A DNA stretch of 64,000 bases. It comes from Microbulbifer taiwanensis (GTDB taxonomy: Bacteria; Pseudomonadota; Gammaproteobacteria; Pseudomonadales; Cellvibrionaceae). This document shows positions 34,242-42,299 of this stretch, in pieces. The notes below the pieces were generated by a model that saw nothing but the letters and a program-made list of their open reading frames with translations, had not been told where the DNA came from and ran no database searches. Position 1 is the stretch's first letter; each line of letters begins with the position of its first letter. Location: NCBI RefSeq assembly GCF_014904815.1, contig NZ_JACZFR010000012.1:109557-173556 (forward strand), in the 5' to 3' direction. The position numbers and the translations under genes are program-made.

Positions 34242-34895
34242 TCAGTCGGTCAAGCCGGCGACATAGTTGGCCACCGCCTTGATCTCGGCGTCGGACAGCT
34301 GCTTGGCCACACTGCGCATCACCCGGGTGTCACCGTCATTGGCGCGGGTGCCCTCGCGGAAGGCCTTCAACTGGGTTTCCACGTACTGGGCGTACTGGCC
34401 GGAGAGGCGCGGATAGCCGGCGGGGGCATTGCCCTTGCCAGAGGGGGAGTGGCAGCCCATACAGGCGGGAACGCCAGTCTGCGCATTGCCGGCGCGGTAA
34501 AGATTGCGACCGAAGATCAGGCCGTCGACGCTCTCGCCGCTGTTCAGCATCACCGAGATGGCCTCGGAACCGGACAGCTGCATCGGCTGGGAGGCAAAGT
34601 AGGCGGCGATATCCTGCAGGTCCTGCTCGTTGAAGTTGTCCAGCTGGCCTATCATCTGCGGCACCGGGCGCGCACCGCTCTTGATATCCATCAGCTGCTT
34701 GGCCAGGTATTTCTCCCCCAGTCCGGCGATCTTCGGGAAAGTCGGCGCCGGGCTGTTGCCATCGGCGCCGTGGCAGGCGGCGCAGGCCGCGGCCTTGGCC
34801 TTGCCGGCGGCGGCGTCCCCGGCCGCCATCGCAAGCGGTGCCAGGCCGAGAGTCAGGCCGAGGGCCAGAGCGGTGTTCTTTATAATGCTGTTCAT
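34242..34895 (-). CDS. Cytochrome c4, di-heme
   Basis: 217 residues from the ATG at 34895 ([20 protein letters not shown]). Signal peptide cleaved near AMA-AGD. Two heme c sites: C38-AA-C41-H42 and C145-MG-C148-H149, with distal Met residues in each half. Two-domain fold typical of c4. It carries electrons from the bc1 complex to terminal oxidases such as the aa3 oxidase whose assembly genes lie at the right end. Divergent from engB. Confidence 0.95.
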   Translation of the reverse strand: MNSIIKNTALALGLTLGLAPLAMAAGDAAAGKAKAAACAACHGADGNSPAPTFPKIAGLGEKYLAKQLMDIKSGARPVPQMIGQLDNFNEQDLQDIAAYFASQPMQLSGSEAISVMLNSGESVDGLIFGRNLYRAGNAQTGVPACMGCHSPSGKGNAPAGYPRLSGQYAQYVETQLKAFREGTRANDGDTRVMRSVAKQLSDAEIKAVANYVAGLTD

Positions 34896-35015
34896 ACGTC
34901 GTCCCATTGCGCGCTGAAAATGCAATTAGCGCCGCCCCCATCAATCCTGCGACGCAAAAACCGCGGCATTATATACTTGCGCGCCAATCGAGTGTACCGG
35001 ATCAGCAGAAGAGAT

Positions 35016-35639
35016 ATGTCAGAGTCCCACCCCGAAAAGATCAATTACCGCAATGTGCAGTTTCTCACCAGCGCGCCGACCCTGGCCGAGTGCCCGGAAG
35101 ACACTGGCGCCGAGGTGGCCTTTGCCGGGCGCTCCAACGCCGGCAAGTCCAGCGCCATCAACGCTCTCACCGGCAACAGCAAGCTGGCGCGCACCTCCAA
35201 GACACCGGGGCGCACCCAGCTGATCAACTTCTTCCACGCCGGCGACGACCAGCGCCTGGTGGATCTGCCCGGTTACGGCTACGCCAAGGTGGCGCGCTCG
35301 ATGAAGGACGAGTGGCAGCGCCACCTGGCCTTCTACCTGGAGCAGCGCCAGTGCCTGCGCGGGCTGGTGCTGTTGATGGATATCCGCCAGCCGCTGAAGG
35401 AGTTCGACCTGCATATGCTGACCTGGGCGGTGCAGTCCGGCATGCCGGCGCATATCCTGCTGACCAAGGCCGACAAACTGAAAAACGGCCCCGCCAACAA
35501 TATCCGCTTCGCGGTGGAGAAGGCGCTGAAGGAACAGGGCCTGGATACCGGCGTGACTGTGCAGATTTTTTCTTCGACCAAAAAGACCGGGCTCGACAAG
35601 CTGGAGCGCAGGCTGAACCAGTGGCTGGCGCTGGCGTAG
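35016..35639 (+). CDS. engB: Ribosome biogenesis GTPase EngB (YihA/YsxC)
   Basis: 207 residues from the ATG at 35016 ([20 protein letters not shown]). The GTPase motifs: G1 GRSNAGKSS (38-46), G2 region [10 protein letters not shown]3 DLPGYG (83-88), G4 TKADKL and G5 SSTKK. Needed for large ribosomal subunit assembly. An upstream open frame exists to 34176 but it overlaps the cytochrome c4 gene and is not credible. In many gammaproteobacteria polA is the next gene with a regulatory RNA between; here they are separated by 6.9 kb. Confidence 0.96.
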   Translation: MSESHPEKINYRNVQFLTSAPTLAECPEDTGAEVAFAGRSNAGKSSAINALTGNSKLARTSKTPGRTQLINFFHAGDDQRLVDLPGYGYAKVARSMKDEWQRHLAFYLEQRQCLRGLVLLMDIRQPLKEFDLHMLTWAVQSGMPAHILLTKADKLKNGPANNIRFAVEKALKEQGLDTGVTVQIFSSTKKTGLDKLERRLNQWLALA

Positions 35640-35699
35640 GAGCGGTCGGCGGCCTCCCCGGCCGTTCCAGGCATTCACGGCGCCTTCGGCCCTACAGGG
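35636..35699. repeat. Palindromic repeat, family 2 variant
   Basis: gtaggagcggtcggcggcctccccggccg...cggcgccttcggccctac. Outer bases GTAGG and CCCTAC pair. It overlaps the ends of engB and of the convergent small gene. Confidence 0.6.
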
Positions 35700-35874
35700 T
35701 TAGATTCAGTCCCGGATCGGACAGCAGCGACTGCAGCAGCACCCGTCGCAACTGCCGGCGCGCCCGCGGCGTCAGGCCGCGCAGGTCCTCCGCCCTCAGG
35801 CGCCGCTGCGCCAGCAGCGATATCAGGGTTTCCTCGCGGATCCTTATTTCCAGATACTGAGACGGCAATGACAT
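35692..35874 (-). CDS. Small unknown protein, 60 residues
   Basis: Starts at 35874 (MSLPSQYLEIRIREETLISL), with AGGGA a few bases upstream, 25 bases after the previous gene's stop. The sequence is Arg/Leu-rich and helical (LAQRRLRAEDLRGLTPRARR), 60 residues. Likely co-transcribed with the gene upstream behind the Fur box. I do not recognise it with certainty; a similar short gene follows iron-regulated genes in some pseudomonads. Confidence 0.6.
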   Translation of the reverse strand: MSLPSQYLEIRIREETLISLLAQRRLRAEDLRGLTPRARRQLRRVLLQSLLSDPGLNLTL

Positions 35875-35899
35875 TAGCGTCCCTGCGCTCGGTTGTAGA

Positions 35900-36346
35900 T
35901 CAGTGCAAGCTGACAACGCCTGCGAGCCCCTGCTGCCACTGCTGCCGCGCCGGCGGGTTGGACTCACCCGCGTAGAGGGTACGGATGCAGTCGGCGGCAA
36001 TCCGGTAGTTGTCCCGGTCCTTCAGTTCCCGCGCCAGCCTGGAGCTGGCTCCCACCAGAATGTAGTTGCACTGGTTGTCCTCGCCGCGCTGACGGTAGGC
36101 CGCCATCAGTTGGCTGGCACTGTCGGAAAAACGCATGGCCGCGACCCCGTATCCTGGCCAGTGGGCCTCGAGCAGGAAATTGGCCAGCTCAAAGGCACAG
36201 CCCAGGTAGGGAATAGCCTCGGCGTAATTGCCCTCTTCACACAGGCCGGCGCCCCGCTCAGACCAGTCCAGCCACGCCTGTTCGGCGCGCACTGTATCGG
36301 CAGTCAGCCACTGGCGGTGGTTGGCGCAGAGATAACGTAGGTTCAC
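35900..36346 (-). CDS. Unknown protein behind a Fur box, TPR-like helices
   Basis: 148 residues from a GTG at 36346; AAGGAG is placed exactly six bases before it, while all upstream ATG codons lack such a site and would run through the promoter. Helical sequence WSERGAGLCEEGNYAEAIPY, LGCAFELANFLLEAHWPG and YNYILVGASSRLARELKD-like helices suggests a TPR fold (residues 25-70). The Fur box upstream predicts expression under iron limitation. Paired with the 60-residue gene downstream. Function unknown. Confidence 0.65.
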   Translation of the reverse strand: MNLRYLCANHRQWLTADTVRAEQAWLDWSERGAGLCEEGNYAEAIPYLGCAFELANFLLEAHWPGYGVAAMRFSDSASQLMAAYRQRGEDNQCNYILVGASSRLARELKDRDNYRIAADCIRTLYAGESNPPARQQWQQGLAGVVSLH

Positions 36347-36374
36347 AGCAGACTCCTTGATTTCAACTGCAACC

Positions 36375-36403
36375 ATGCTAATGCGAAGCATTATCATTTG
36401 CAA
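36375..36403 (-). promoter_or_regulatory. Fur box overlapping a sigma-70 promoter
   Basis: Minus strand -35 TTGCAA (36398-36403), 17-base spacer, -10 TAGCAT (36375-36380). Across it lies GATAATGCTTCGCATTAGC (36377-36395), 14 of 19 positions matching the classic Fur consensus. It is 30-50 bases before the GTG-start gene. Confidence 0.7.
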
Positions 36404-36468
36404 CAACTGCAGAATGAATAGCGCGTCTCTGTGCCGATCGCTCGCCTCGCTGGCCGGTATCGGGATAT

Positions 36469-36498
36469 AAAAAAAGCCGGCAGATGGGGACTGCCGGC
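36469..36498 (-). terminator. Rho-independent terminator of small RNA A
   Basis: Eight-base-pair perfect GC stem (GCCGGCAG/CTGCCGGC), seven-base loop, seven T. No protein gene on this strand ends just upstream, which is why an RNA gene is inferred. Confidence 0.88.
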
Positions 36499-36590
36499 CA
36501 GGGGTCAGTGCCCTTGGGGAGGGACACTGGGCAGACGCGCCCAGGGGGACGGGCACGCCTGTGGGTTCACACCCATTAACTTCTCGTTTC
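36469..36590 (-). ncRNA. Candidate small RNA A with three C-rich hairpin loops
   Basis: Minus strand, about 115-125 nt; the 5' end is uncertain. Successive stem-loops: TGGGT-GTGA-ACCCA (36562-36575); CGTGCCC-GTCCCCCT-GGGCGCG (36536-36557); CAGTGtCCC-TCCCCAA-GGGCACTG (36506-36529); and the terminator GCCGGCAG-TCCCCAT-CTGCCGGC followed by T7 (36469-36498). The last three hairpins each expose 4-5 C in the loop, a design known from anti-Shine-Dalgarno small RNAs such as Xanthomonas sX13. No reading frame of note. Expression unproven. Confidence 0.65.
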
Positions 36591-36745
36591 CAACCAACTG
36601 AACAATAGGGTCGCCACCGCTACTTCCCCAGTCAATCAGTGACCATCAGGCTGATGTGGGGACAGATGTTATTCCCTTCTGCGCCAATTTTCCGGAAATA
36701 GATTCCAATTGTGCCGATAGCTGCCGCCAATCAGAAAACATGGGC

Positions 36746-36828
36746 AAAAAAAAGCCCCGACGTTTGGGGAGGTATCGGGGCGGGGTCAAGCGGGTTTTGT
36801 TGGGGTTTGAGGAGCAACAATGATTTGT
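36746..36828 (-). ncRNA. Candidate small RNA B (Spot42/ErsA-position, paralogue of C)
   Basis: About 83 nt. Predicted start near 36828, after a sigma-E-like -10 at 36832-36837. Ends with GCCCCGA, a 14-base loop containing CTCCCC, TCGGGGC and T8 (36746-36781). The body is C-rich and unpaired (CTCCTCAAACCCCAACAAAA). It lies just after the ribonucleotide reductase stop at 36915 and its terminator would also end that operon. Strong similarity of promoter and terminator loop to candidate C at 42300-42384 argues for a real duplicated gene. Confidence 0.65.
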
Positions 36829-36831
36829 CTT

Positions 36832-36885
36832 TTTAGAGGGGCCCTGTCCGCTCTGGTTCCGCGGCATTGGGTAAAGAAGCGTTAA
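36832..36885 (-). promoter_or_regulatory. Sigma-E-like promoter of small RNA B
   Basis: -35 GGAACC (36855-36860), 17-base spacer, -10 TCTAAA (36832-36837). Upstream element TTAACGCTTCTTTACC (36870-36885). The same three elements occur before RNA C. E. coli sigma-E promoters read GGAACTT and TCTGA/TCTAA with similar spacing. Confidence 0.6.
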
Positions 36886-36914
36886 CCGGATGTAACGGGA
36901 TCAGATCTGTCGGC

Positions 36915-38747
36915 CTATTCCCCCTCCCGCTCTATATCACAGCAGTGACTGGCCGGCGGCTCGGCACCGCTGGCCAGCACCGATTCGGTGATAGGGTTGG
37001 GGCGGAAAGTGGTGCAGCCCTTGAGCCCCAGCTCGAAGGCCTCGCGGTAGAGGGATTCGAATTTGTCGAAGGGATAGTCCTCGGGGACATTCACCGTCTT
37101 CGAAATGGCATTGTCGACATAGGGCTGCAGTGCCGCTTCCATCAACAGATGGGCCCGCGGCGACAGGCCGTGCGCGGCCACGAAGGTGTCCGGCAGTGCC
37201 CCACTGTTGCCGCCGCCATCGCACCAGAGGCGATAGATGGGGTCGATTATTTCGAACTCGCGGTATTCGCCGCCGGCGGTCAGTACCCGGCGCCGGTGGC
37301 GGAAATCGAACACCGGTTCCACGCCGCTGGAGACGCAATTGGCCAGCAGGCTGATGGTGCCGGTGGGGGCTATGGCGACCAGGTGGCTGTTGCGAATTCC
37401 CCGCTCGCCGATGGCGCGACGCAGCTCTTGCGGCAGGGCGCGGATATCGGCGCCGGCCAGGTATTGCCCCCGCTCGAAGAACGGGAAGCTGCCCTTTTCC
37501 TGCGCCAGCGCGGTCGACGTTCTGTAGGCACTGTGGCGCAGTGTCCACATTACTCGCACGGCCAGCTCCCGCGCGGCGTCACTGTCGTAGTGCAACCCCA
37601 GCGCGATCAGCGCATCGGCAAGGCCGGTGATGCCGATACCGATACGGCGACTGCCCCTGGCCTGCTGTTCCTGGGCCGGCAGTGGATAGCGCGACAGGTC
37701 GATCACATTGTCGAGCATGCGCACCCCCAGGGCCGCGCAGTCGGCAACGCCGTCCCAGTTCAGGCGCGCGCGATTGCTGAAAGGCTCCTCCACGAAGCGG
37801 GTCAGGTTGACCGAGCCCAGGTTACAGGCGCCGTAGGGCGGCAGGGGTATCTCGCCGCAGGGGTTGGTGGCGCTGATCCGCTCGCGGTAGTGGAGGTTGT
37901 TGTGGCGGTTGATCCGGTCGACGAAGAGCACACCCGGTTCCGCATAATCGTAGGTGGCGCGCATGATTTTCCGCCACAGGTCCCGCGCCGGAATCCGCTT
38001 CAGCACCCGGCAGGGCAGTGCCCTGCTCCCAGCGCTCCCGTCAGCGCTCCAGAAGCGCTCGACCAACTCGCCGCCCTGCCCCTCAAGCTGCTGCTCCGGG
38101 AAGACCAGCGGCCAGTCGTCGCCGCTTTGCACCGCGGCCATAAAGTCGTCACTGACCAGTACTGACAGATTGAAGTGGCGCAGCTCGCGCGGATCCCGCT
38201 TGGCCTCGATGAAGCGCTCTATATCCGGGTGGTCACAGCGCAAGGTGGCCATCATGGCGCCGCGGCGACTGCCGGTGGACAGCAGGGTCGCGCACATGGC
38301 ATCCCAGATGCGCATAAAAGACACGGGGCCCGACGCGATGGTACCTGTGTGCCGTGCGCGGCTGCCGGCCGGGCGCAGGGTGGAGAAGTCGACACCTATG
38401 CCGCCGCCCTGCTGCATGGTCAGGGCGCCCTCCTTGAGGCGCTCGAAGATGGCATCCATCGAGTCCTCGATGGCGCCCATCACGAAGCAGTTGAACAGTG
38501 TCACCCGCTGGGCGGTGCCGGCACCGGCGAGGATGCGCCCGCCGGGCAGGAAACGGAAGTCGGCCAGGTTTTGGTAGAAGCGCTGCGCCCACAGCTCGTG
38601 CTGCAGCGGTTCCACCGCGGCCAGCGCATTGGCCAGGCGGCGCCAGCTGTCCTCGACGGTGGCATCGCAGATGCGATTGCCATCGCTCCGGTGGCGGTAC
38701 TTGGTGTCCCAGATAAACTCGGAGATCGCAGCCTCGAAGCGCGACAT
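36915..38747 (-). CDS. Class II (B12-dependent) ribonucleotide reductase, large form
   Basis: 610 residues. Reduces ribonucleotides with adenosylcobalamin, independent of oxygen. Catalytic residues visible: redox Cys C87 (LFNCFV) and C308 (GACNLGS), and N295, C297, E299 in the finger loop NPCGEIPLPPYG. Other conserved blocks: QQGGGIGVDFSTLRP, GIGITGLADALIALG, IAPTGTISLLAN. C-terminal CC pair (SHCCDIE) for thioredoxin-linked re-reduction. No ATP-cone. One base separates its start from the PRPP-synthetase stop. The four-gene operon couples PRPP chemistry with deoxynucleotide supply, perhaps at low oxygen. Confidence 0.9.
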   Translation of the reverse strand: MSRFEAAISEFIWDTKYRHRSDGNRICDATVEDSWRRLANALAAVEPLQHELWAQRFYQNLADFRFLPGGRILAGAGTAQRVTLFNCFVMGAIEDSMDAIFERLKEGALTMQQGGGIGVDFSTLRPAGSRARHTGTIASGPVSFMRIWDAMCATLLSTGSRRGAMMATLRCDHPDIERFIEAKRDPRELRHFNLSVLVSDDFMAAVQSGDDWPLVFPEQQLEGQGGELVERFWSADGSAGSRALPCRVLKRIPARDLWRKIMRATYDYAEPGVLFVDRINRHNNLHYRERISATNPCGEIPLPPYGACNLGSVNLTRFVEEPFSNRARLNWDGVADCAALGVRMLDNVIDLSRYPLPAQEQQARGSRRIGIGITGLADALIALGLHYDSDAARELAVRVMWTLRHSAYRTSTALAQEKGSFPFFERGQYLAGADIRALPQELRRAIGERGIRNSHLVAIAPTGTISLLANCVSSGVEPVFDFRHRRRVLTAGGEYREFEIIDPIYRLWCDGGGNSGALPDTFVAAHGLSPRAHLLMEAALQPYVDNAISKTVNVPEDYPFDKFESLYREAFELGLKGCTTFRPNPITESVLASGAEPPASHCCDIEREGE

Positions 38748-38748
38748 A

Positions 38749-39720
38749 TCAGACGACGCTCAACTGGGTCGCCGGGCCGTCGTCGTGCAGTCGGCGTATC
38801 GCCTCGGCAATCAGCGGCGCGCAGTCGACGACCCTGAGGCTCTTGCCCTCGCGCACCTGCGGCAGTGAGTTGGTAATCGCTATCGCCTCCAGCGGCAGCC
38901 TGTCCAGATCCGCCAGCGCATCGCCGCAGAACTGGCCGTGGCTGGCCAGCGCCAGGATGCGCGCCGCGCCGCCGCCGGCAATGGCCGCCGCGGCGCGGCA
39001 GACGGTGCCGCCGCCGGCGATCAGGTCGTCGACAATCAGCACGCTGGCGCCTTTCACCTCGCCGATCAGGGTGCCGCCGCTGAGCTTTTCACCACTGCGA
39101 TATTTCTCCACGAAGGCACGGCCTATATCCCGCTCCAGCCGCCGTCCCAGGGCCCGGCGGAAGGCCTCAGCGCGCTTGACGCCGCCCACGTCCGGCGAGG
39201 CCACCACTATGGGGTTCCCGTCACCGGCCAGCTGCTCGGCGGCGAATTCCACGAACAGCGGCTGCGCCGGCAGGTGCAGGGTGCGGCAGCGGAAGGCATT
39301 TTCGAAGGCGGACTGGTTGTGGGCGTCCAGGGTCAGCACCGCGTCCGTGCCCAGGCATTCGAACAGGCTGGCCAGGTAGCGGCTGGACAATGGGTCGTGC
39401 AGTTTGGTGCGGCGATCCTTGCGCCCGTAGCAGAGGTAGGGCGCGACCGCGGTGACGCGGGCGGCGCCGGCGTCCTTCAGGGCGCCGACGAAAAACAGCA
39501 ATCGCACCAGCTTGTCGTCGACACTGCTGTGCTCGTCGCCGTACAGGGACTGCACCAGGTAGACATCGGCCCCCTCCACGTCGTCCAGCGGGCGCAGCTT
39601 GTGCTCGCCGTCGACGAAATCGCGCTCCTCGTGGGCCGCCAGCGGCTCGCCCAGGGCGGCGGCGACGCGGCCGGCAAAGTCGGCGCCGGCGTCGAGGCTG
39701 AACAGCTTCAGGCGACTCAT
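38749..39720 (-). CDS. Ribose-phosphate pyrophosphokinase, divergent second copy
   Basis: 323 residues. PRPP-synthase fold with the flexible loop region YGRKDRRTKLHDPLSSRYLA, VLTLDAHNQSAF and SPDVGGVKRAEAF, and the PRPP loop VLIVDDLIAGGGT. The loop departs from the housekeeping Prs (YARQDRR, DDxxDTGGT), so this is an extra, divergent enzyme that may use another phosphoryl donor or substrate. Stop is next to the ribonucleotide reductase start, and its start overlaps the hydrolase stop by four bases. Confidence 0.85.
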   Translation of the reverse strand: MSRLKLFSLDAGADFAGRVAAALGEPLAAHEERDFVDGEHKLRPLDDVEGADVYLVQSLYGDEHSSVDDKLVRLLFFVGALKDAGAARVTAVAPYLCYGRKDRRTKLHDPLSSRYLASLFECLGTDAVLTLDAHNQSAFENAFRCRTLHLPAQPLFVEFAAEQLAGDGNPIVVASPDVGGVKRAEAFRRALGRRLERDIGRAFVEKYRSGEKLSGGTLIGEVKGASVLIVDDLIAGGGTVCRAAAAIAGGGAARILALASHGQFCGDALADLDRLPLEAIAITNSLPQVREGKSLRVVDCAPLIAEAIRRLHDDGPATQLSVV

Positions 39721-40379
39721 GACAGGTGCAGCCGGAACCAGTCGATGGCCAGGCGCACCACCTGGTCCAGGGTGCCCGGCTCCTCGAACAGGTGGGTGGC
39801 GCCCGGGACTATCTCCAGCTGTGGACCCTGCCCGTCGAGCCGCAGGCGCTCCATATGCGCCGCCGCCTCCTCGTTCAGCTCTATCACCTGGGTGTCGTCA
39901 CCGCCGACGATCAGCAGCGTCGGCGCCTGCACCAGTGGCAGGTCGGCACCGGCCAGGTCGGGGCGACCGCCGCGGGACACCACCGCCTTCACCAGCAGCG
40001 GCCGCTCGGCGGCGGCGATCAGTGCCGCGGCAGCGCCGGTGCTGGAGCCGAAGAGACCGAAATTCAGATTGGCGGTCTGCGCCTCGCCGCCGGCCCAGTC
40101 CAGCGCCGCCGCCAGGCGCCGCGCCAGCAGGTCGATATCGAAACGGTACTCGCGGGTGATCTCGTCGACCCGGTTCTCATCAAAGGTGAGCAGGTCGAAC
40201 AGCAGTGTGCCCATACCCGCGCCGTTCAGCTGTTCGGCAACCATAGTATTGCGCGGGCTGAAACGGCTGCTGCCGCTGCCGTGGGCGAAGATCACCAGCG
40301 AGCCGGTGTCCGCAGGCAGTGTCAGGAATCCCTCCAGCCGCTCGCCGGCGGCCTCCACCAATACATCCTGCCTGTTCAT
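39717..40379 (-). CDS. Alpha/beta hydrolase, dienelactone-hydrolase family
   Basis: 220 residues. Fold features: VIFAHGSGSSRFSPRN (oxyanion loop), nucleophile elbow LFGSSTGAAAAL (Ser in G-S-S-T-G), ALLIVGGDD-like acid strand (PTLLIVGGDDTQVIELNEEA) and catalytic His in VPGATHLFEEPG. Overlaps both neighbours by four bases, so it is translated with them. Similar hydrolases sit beside phosphoribosyltransferases in many bacterial operons; substrate unknown. Confidence 0.85.
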   Translation of the reverse strand: MNRQDVLVEAAGERLEGFLTLPADTGSLVIFAHGSGSSRFSPRNTMVAEQLNGAGMGTLLFDLLTFDENRVDEITREYRFDIDLLARRLAAALDWAGGEAQTANLNFGLFGSSTGAAAALIAAAERPLLVKAVVSRGGRPDLAGADLPLVQAPTLLIVGGDDTQVIELNEEAAAHMERLRLDGQGPQLEIVPGATHLFEEPGTLDQVVRLAIDWFRLHLS

Positions 40380-41068
40380 TTTTTTGCTCCCGGCGCTTTA
40401 TCTGCTTCCCCCGCCAGATCCCCCGCCTCGCCCATCATCGCGATCACCTGCTCGTCGGTCAGTTGGGAAAAGTCCCGGTACCAGGCGCCGATGGCCCAGA
40501 AGGATTCCGGTGTCATCAGGCACTCTATCCGGTCCACCAGGGTCGTGAAGCGGGCCAGGGAAGACGGCGGCGCCACCGGTACCGCCAGTACCAGGGAGGC
40601 GGGTTGCTGCTGCCGCACCGCCCGCGCCGCCACCTCCATGGTGGCGCCGGTGGCAATACCGTCGTCCACCAGTATCACGGTGCGACCCTTCAGGTCCGGC
40701 CAGGGTCTGTCGCCACGGTAGCGTTTGGCGCGACGCTCCAGCTCCGCCTGCTCCGCGCGCGCGACTGCCGCCAGGGACTCATCGTCGATGCCGCAGCCGG
40801 AGACCACGTCGTCATTCAGCACCCGTACGCCGCTGGCGATGGCGCCCATGGCCAGTTCCTCGTGGCCCGGCACCCCCAGTTTGCGCACCAGCATCAGGTC
40901 CAGCGGGGCTTTCAATACCCGCGCCACCTCCAGCCCCAGGGGCACGCCGCCGCGAGGCAGTGCCAGCACTATCGTGTTTTTGCGCCCGGCGATGTCGGGA
41001 AGGGAGCTGCGCAGGGCCTCCGCCAGCAGGCGGCCGGCCTCCACGCGATCTTCGAAGGGCGTCATCAC
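40376..41068 (-). CDS. Phosphoribosyltransferase-domain protein
   Basis: 230 residues. Type I PRTase with PRPP loop VILVDDGIATGATMEVAARA and IVLALPRGGVPLGLEVARVL near the N-terminus, followed by LDLMLVRKLGVPGHEELAMG. Acceptor base is not evident. First gene of the operon PRTase-hydrolase-PRPP synthetase-class II reductase; start overlaps the next gene's region by four bases. Divergent from the phosphotransferase-like gene at 41144 with a 75-base shared promoter region. Confidence 0.88.
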   Translation of the reverse strand: MMTPFEDRVEAGRLLAEALRSSLPDIAGRKNTIVLALPRGGVPLGLEVARVLKAPLDLMLVRKLGVPGHEELAMGAIASGVRVLNDDVVSGCGIDDESLAAVARAEQAELERRAKRYRGDRPWPDLKGRTVILVDDGIATGATMEVAARAVRQQQPASLVLAVPVAPPSSLARFTTLVDRIECLMTPESFWAIGAWYRDFSQLTDEQVIAMMGEAGDLAGEADKAPGAKK

Positions 41069-41143
41069 AACCTGGCCCTCGCAGAAATCAACGGATGGGT
41101 GATAAAACTAGACTAGCAAACAGGTACCAAGACAAAGCGCGCC

Positions 41144-42178
41144 ATGACCGACCCCGCCGTCAAACTTCCGGGCCTGGAGGACAAAACCCGATTTCTGCTC
41201 TCGCCGGCCAGCTACCCCGAGGGAGCGGACTCGGTGCGCCTGGTGGAGACCCATATGGCGCGGATCTTCCTCACCGATCACTTCGCCTACAAGATGAAAA
41301 AGCCGGTGCGCTCCAGCTACCTGGATTTCAGCAGCCTGGACAAGCGCTACGGGGACTGCCGCGAAGAGCTGCACCTGAACCGGCGCCTGACCGACAACGT
41401 CTATCTGGACCTGGTGCCCCTGCGCCTGGACGCCCGCGGCCGGCTGGCCCTGGATGGCGCCGGCGTGCCGGTGGAGTGGCTGGTGAAGATGCGCCGCCTG
41501 CGCGAGACCGCCAGCCTGCCGGCACTGATCGGTAGTGCGAGTGGGGAAACACTGGCGCCGCTGCTGCAGCGCCTGTGCGACTTCTACCGAGACGCCGAAG
41601 TGATAGCGCTGACACCGGCACAGTACCTGGCGCGGCTGCGGCGCCAGTGCGAGGACTGGCGCGAGCGGCTGCTGGCCCCAGATCTGGAGCAGAAGTTGGC
41701 ACTGGATGCCGGGGAAATCAAAGGCATTGCCGGCGCGCTGCTGGACTTCCTCGACCGCGAGGGAGAGCTGCTGGGCGAGCGCGCGGGGGCGGGGCGAATC
41801 GTCGAGGGCCATGGCGACCTGCGCCCGGAGCACTGCTTCCTGACCCAACCGCCGCAGGTGATCGACTGCCTGGAATTCAATCGCACACTGCGCTGCGTGG
41901 ATCCGGTGGACGAGCTCAGCTACCTGGCGCTGGAATGTGAACTGCTGGGGCGCGCGGATCTGGGCGAGACCGCCCTGGAAGGCTACTACCGCTGCTGCGA
42001 CGACCGGCCGCCGGAAGCACTATCCCGCTTCTACCGCGCCAATCGCGCCCTGCTGCGCGCCCACCTGGCGGCGGCGCACTTACAGGACGGCGCTGTGGCG
42101 GAACCGGACAAGTGGAAAAGCAAGACCCGGCTATACCTGCAGGCGGCGCGGCGCTACTGCGCAGATGGGAGTCTCTGA
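41144..42178 (+). CDS. Aminoglycoside-phosphotransferase-like kinase
   Basis: 344 residues. Protein-kinase-like fold: VETHMARIFLTDHFAYKMKK (with the ATP-binding Lys in YKMKKPV), VEWLVKMRRL, and catalytic loop VEGHGDLRPEHCFL followed by VIDCLEFN as the Mg-binding segment. Matches the N-terminal half of 'bifunctional aminoglycoside phosphotransferase/ATP-binding' proteins, but lacks the second P-loop domain. True substrate unknown; antibiotic resistance is not implied. Divergent from the PRTase operon. Ends just before the terminator of small RNA C, which is on the opposite strand. Confidence 0.8.
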   Translation: MTDPAVKLPGLEDKTRFLLSPASYPEGADSVRLVETHMARIFLTDHFAYKMKKPVRSSYLDFSSLDKRYGDCREELHLNRRLTDNVYLDLVPLRLDARGRLALDGAGVPVEWLVKMRRLRETASLPALIGSASGETLAPLLQRLCDFYRDAEVIALTPAQYLARLRRQCEDWRERLLAPDLEQKLALDAGEIKGIAGALLDFLDREGELLGERAGAGRIVEGHGDLRPEHCFLTQPPQVIDCLEFNRTLRCVDPVDELSYLALECELLGRADLGETALEGYYRCCDDRPPEALSRFYRANRALLRAHLAAAHLQDGAVAEPDKWKSKTRLYLQAARRYCADGSL

Positions 42179-42299
42179 AAACGTAGCGAGCGGGTGGCTG
42201 GTGGTGGCCGCCGGAGCGGAGTGCGCGGAGCGTACTCTAGTACGTGAGCACATGAGCACGCCGCCAGGCGCACGCGCAGTAGTTTTGCAGGGATTCCCC

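Noticed and set aside
34176..35015. Long upstream extension of engB frame
   Set aside because: It runs antisense over cytochrome c4 and its terminator; EngB homology starts at the ATG at 35016.
36646..36867. 73-residue frame across small RNA B
   Set aside because: No Shine-Dalgarno, low-complexity sequence, and it reads through the RNA terminator.
40319..41116. 265-residue plus-strand frame over the PRTase gene
   Set aside because: Shadow of the PRTase gene, which has an intact PRPP loop.
42181..42290. Palindrome cgtact-ct-agtacg as terminator or operator
   Set aside because: Short, isolated, no T tract and not placed near a start; probably chance.
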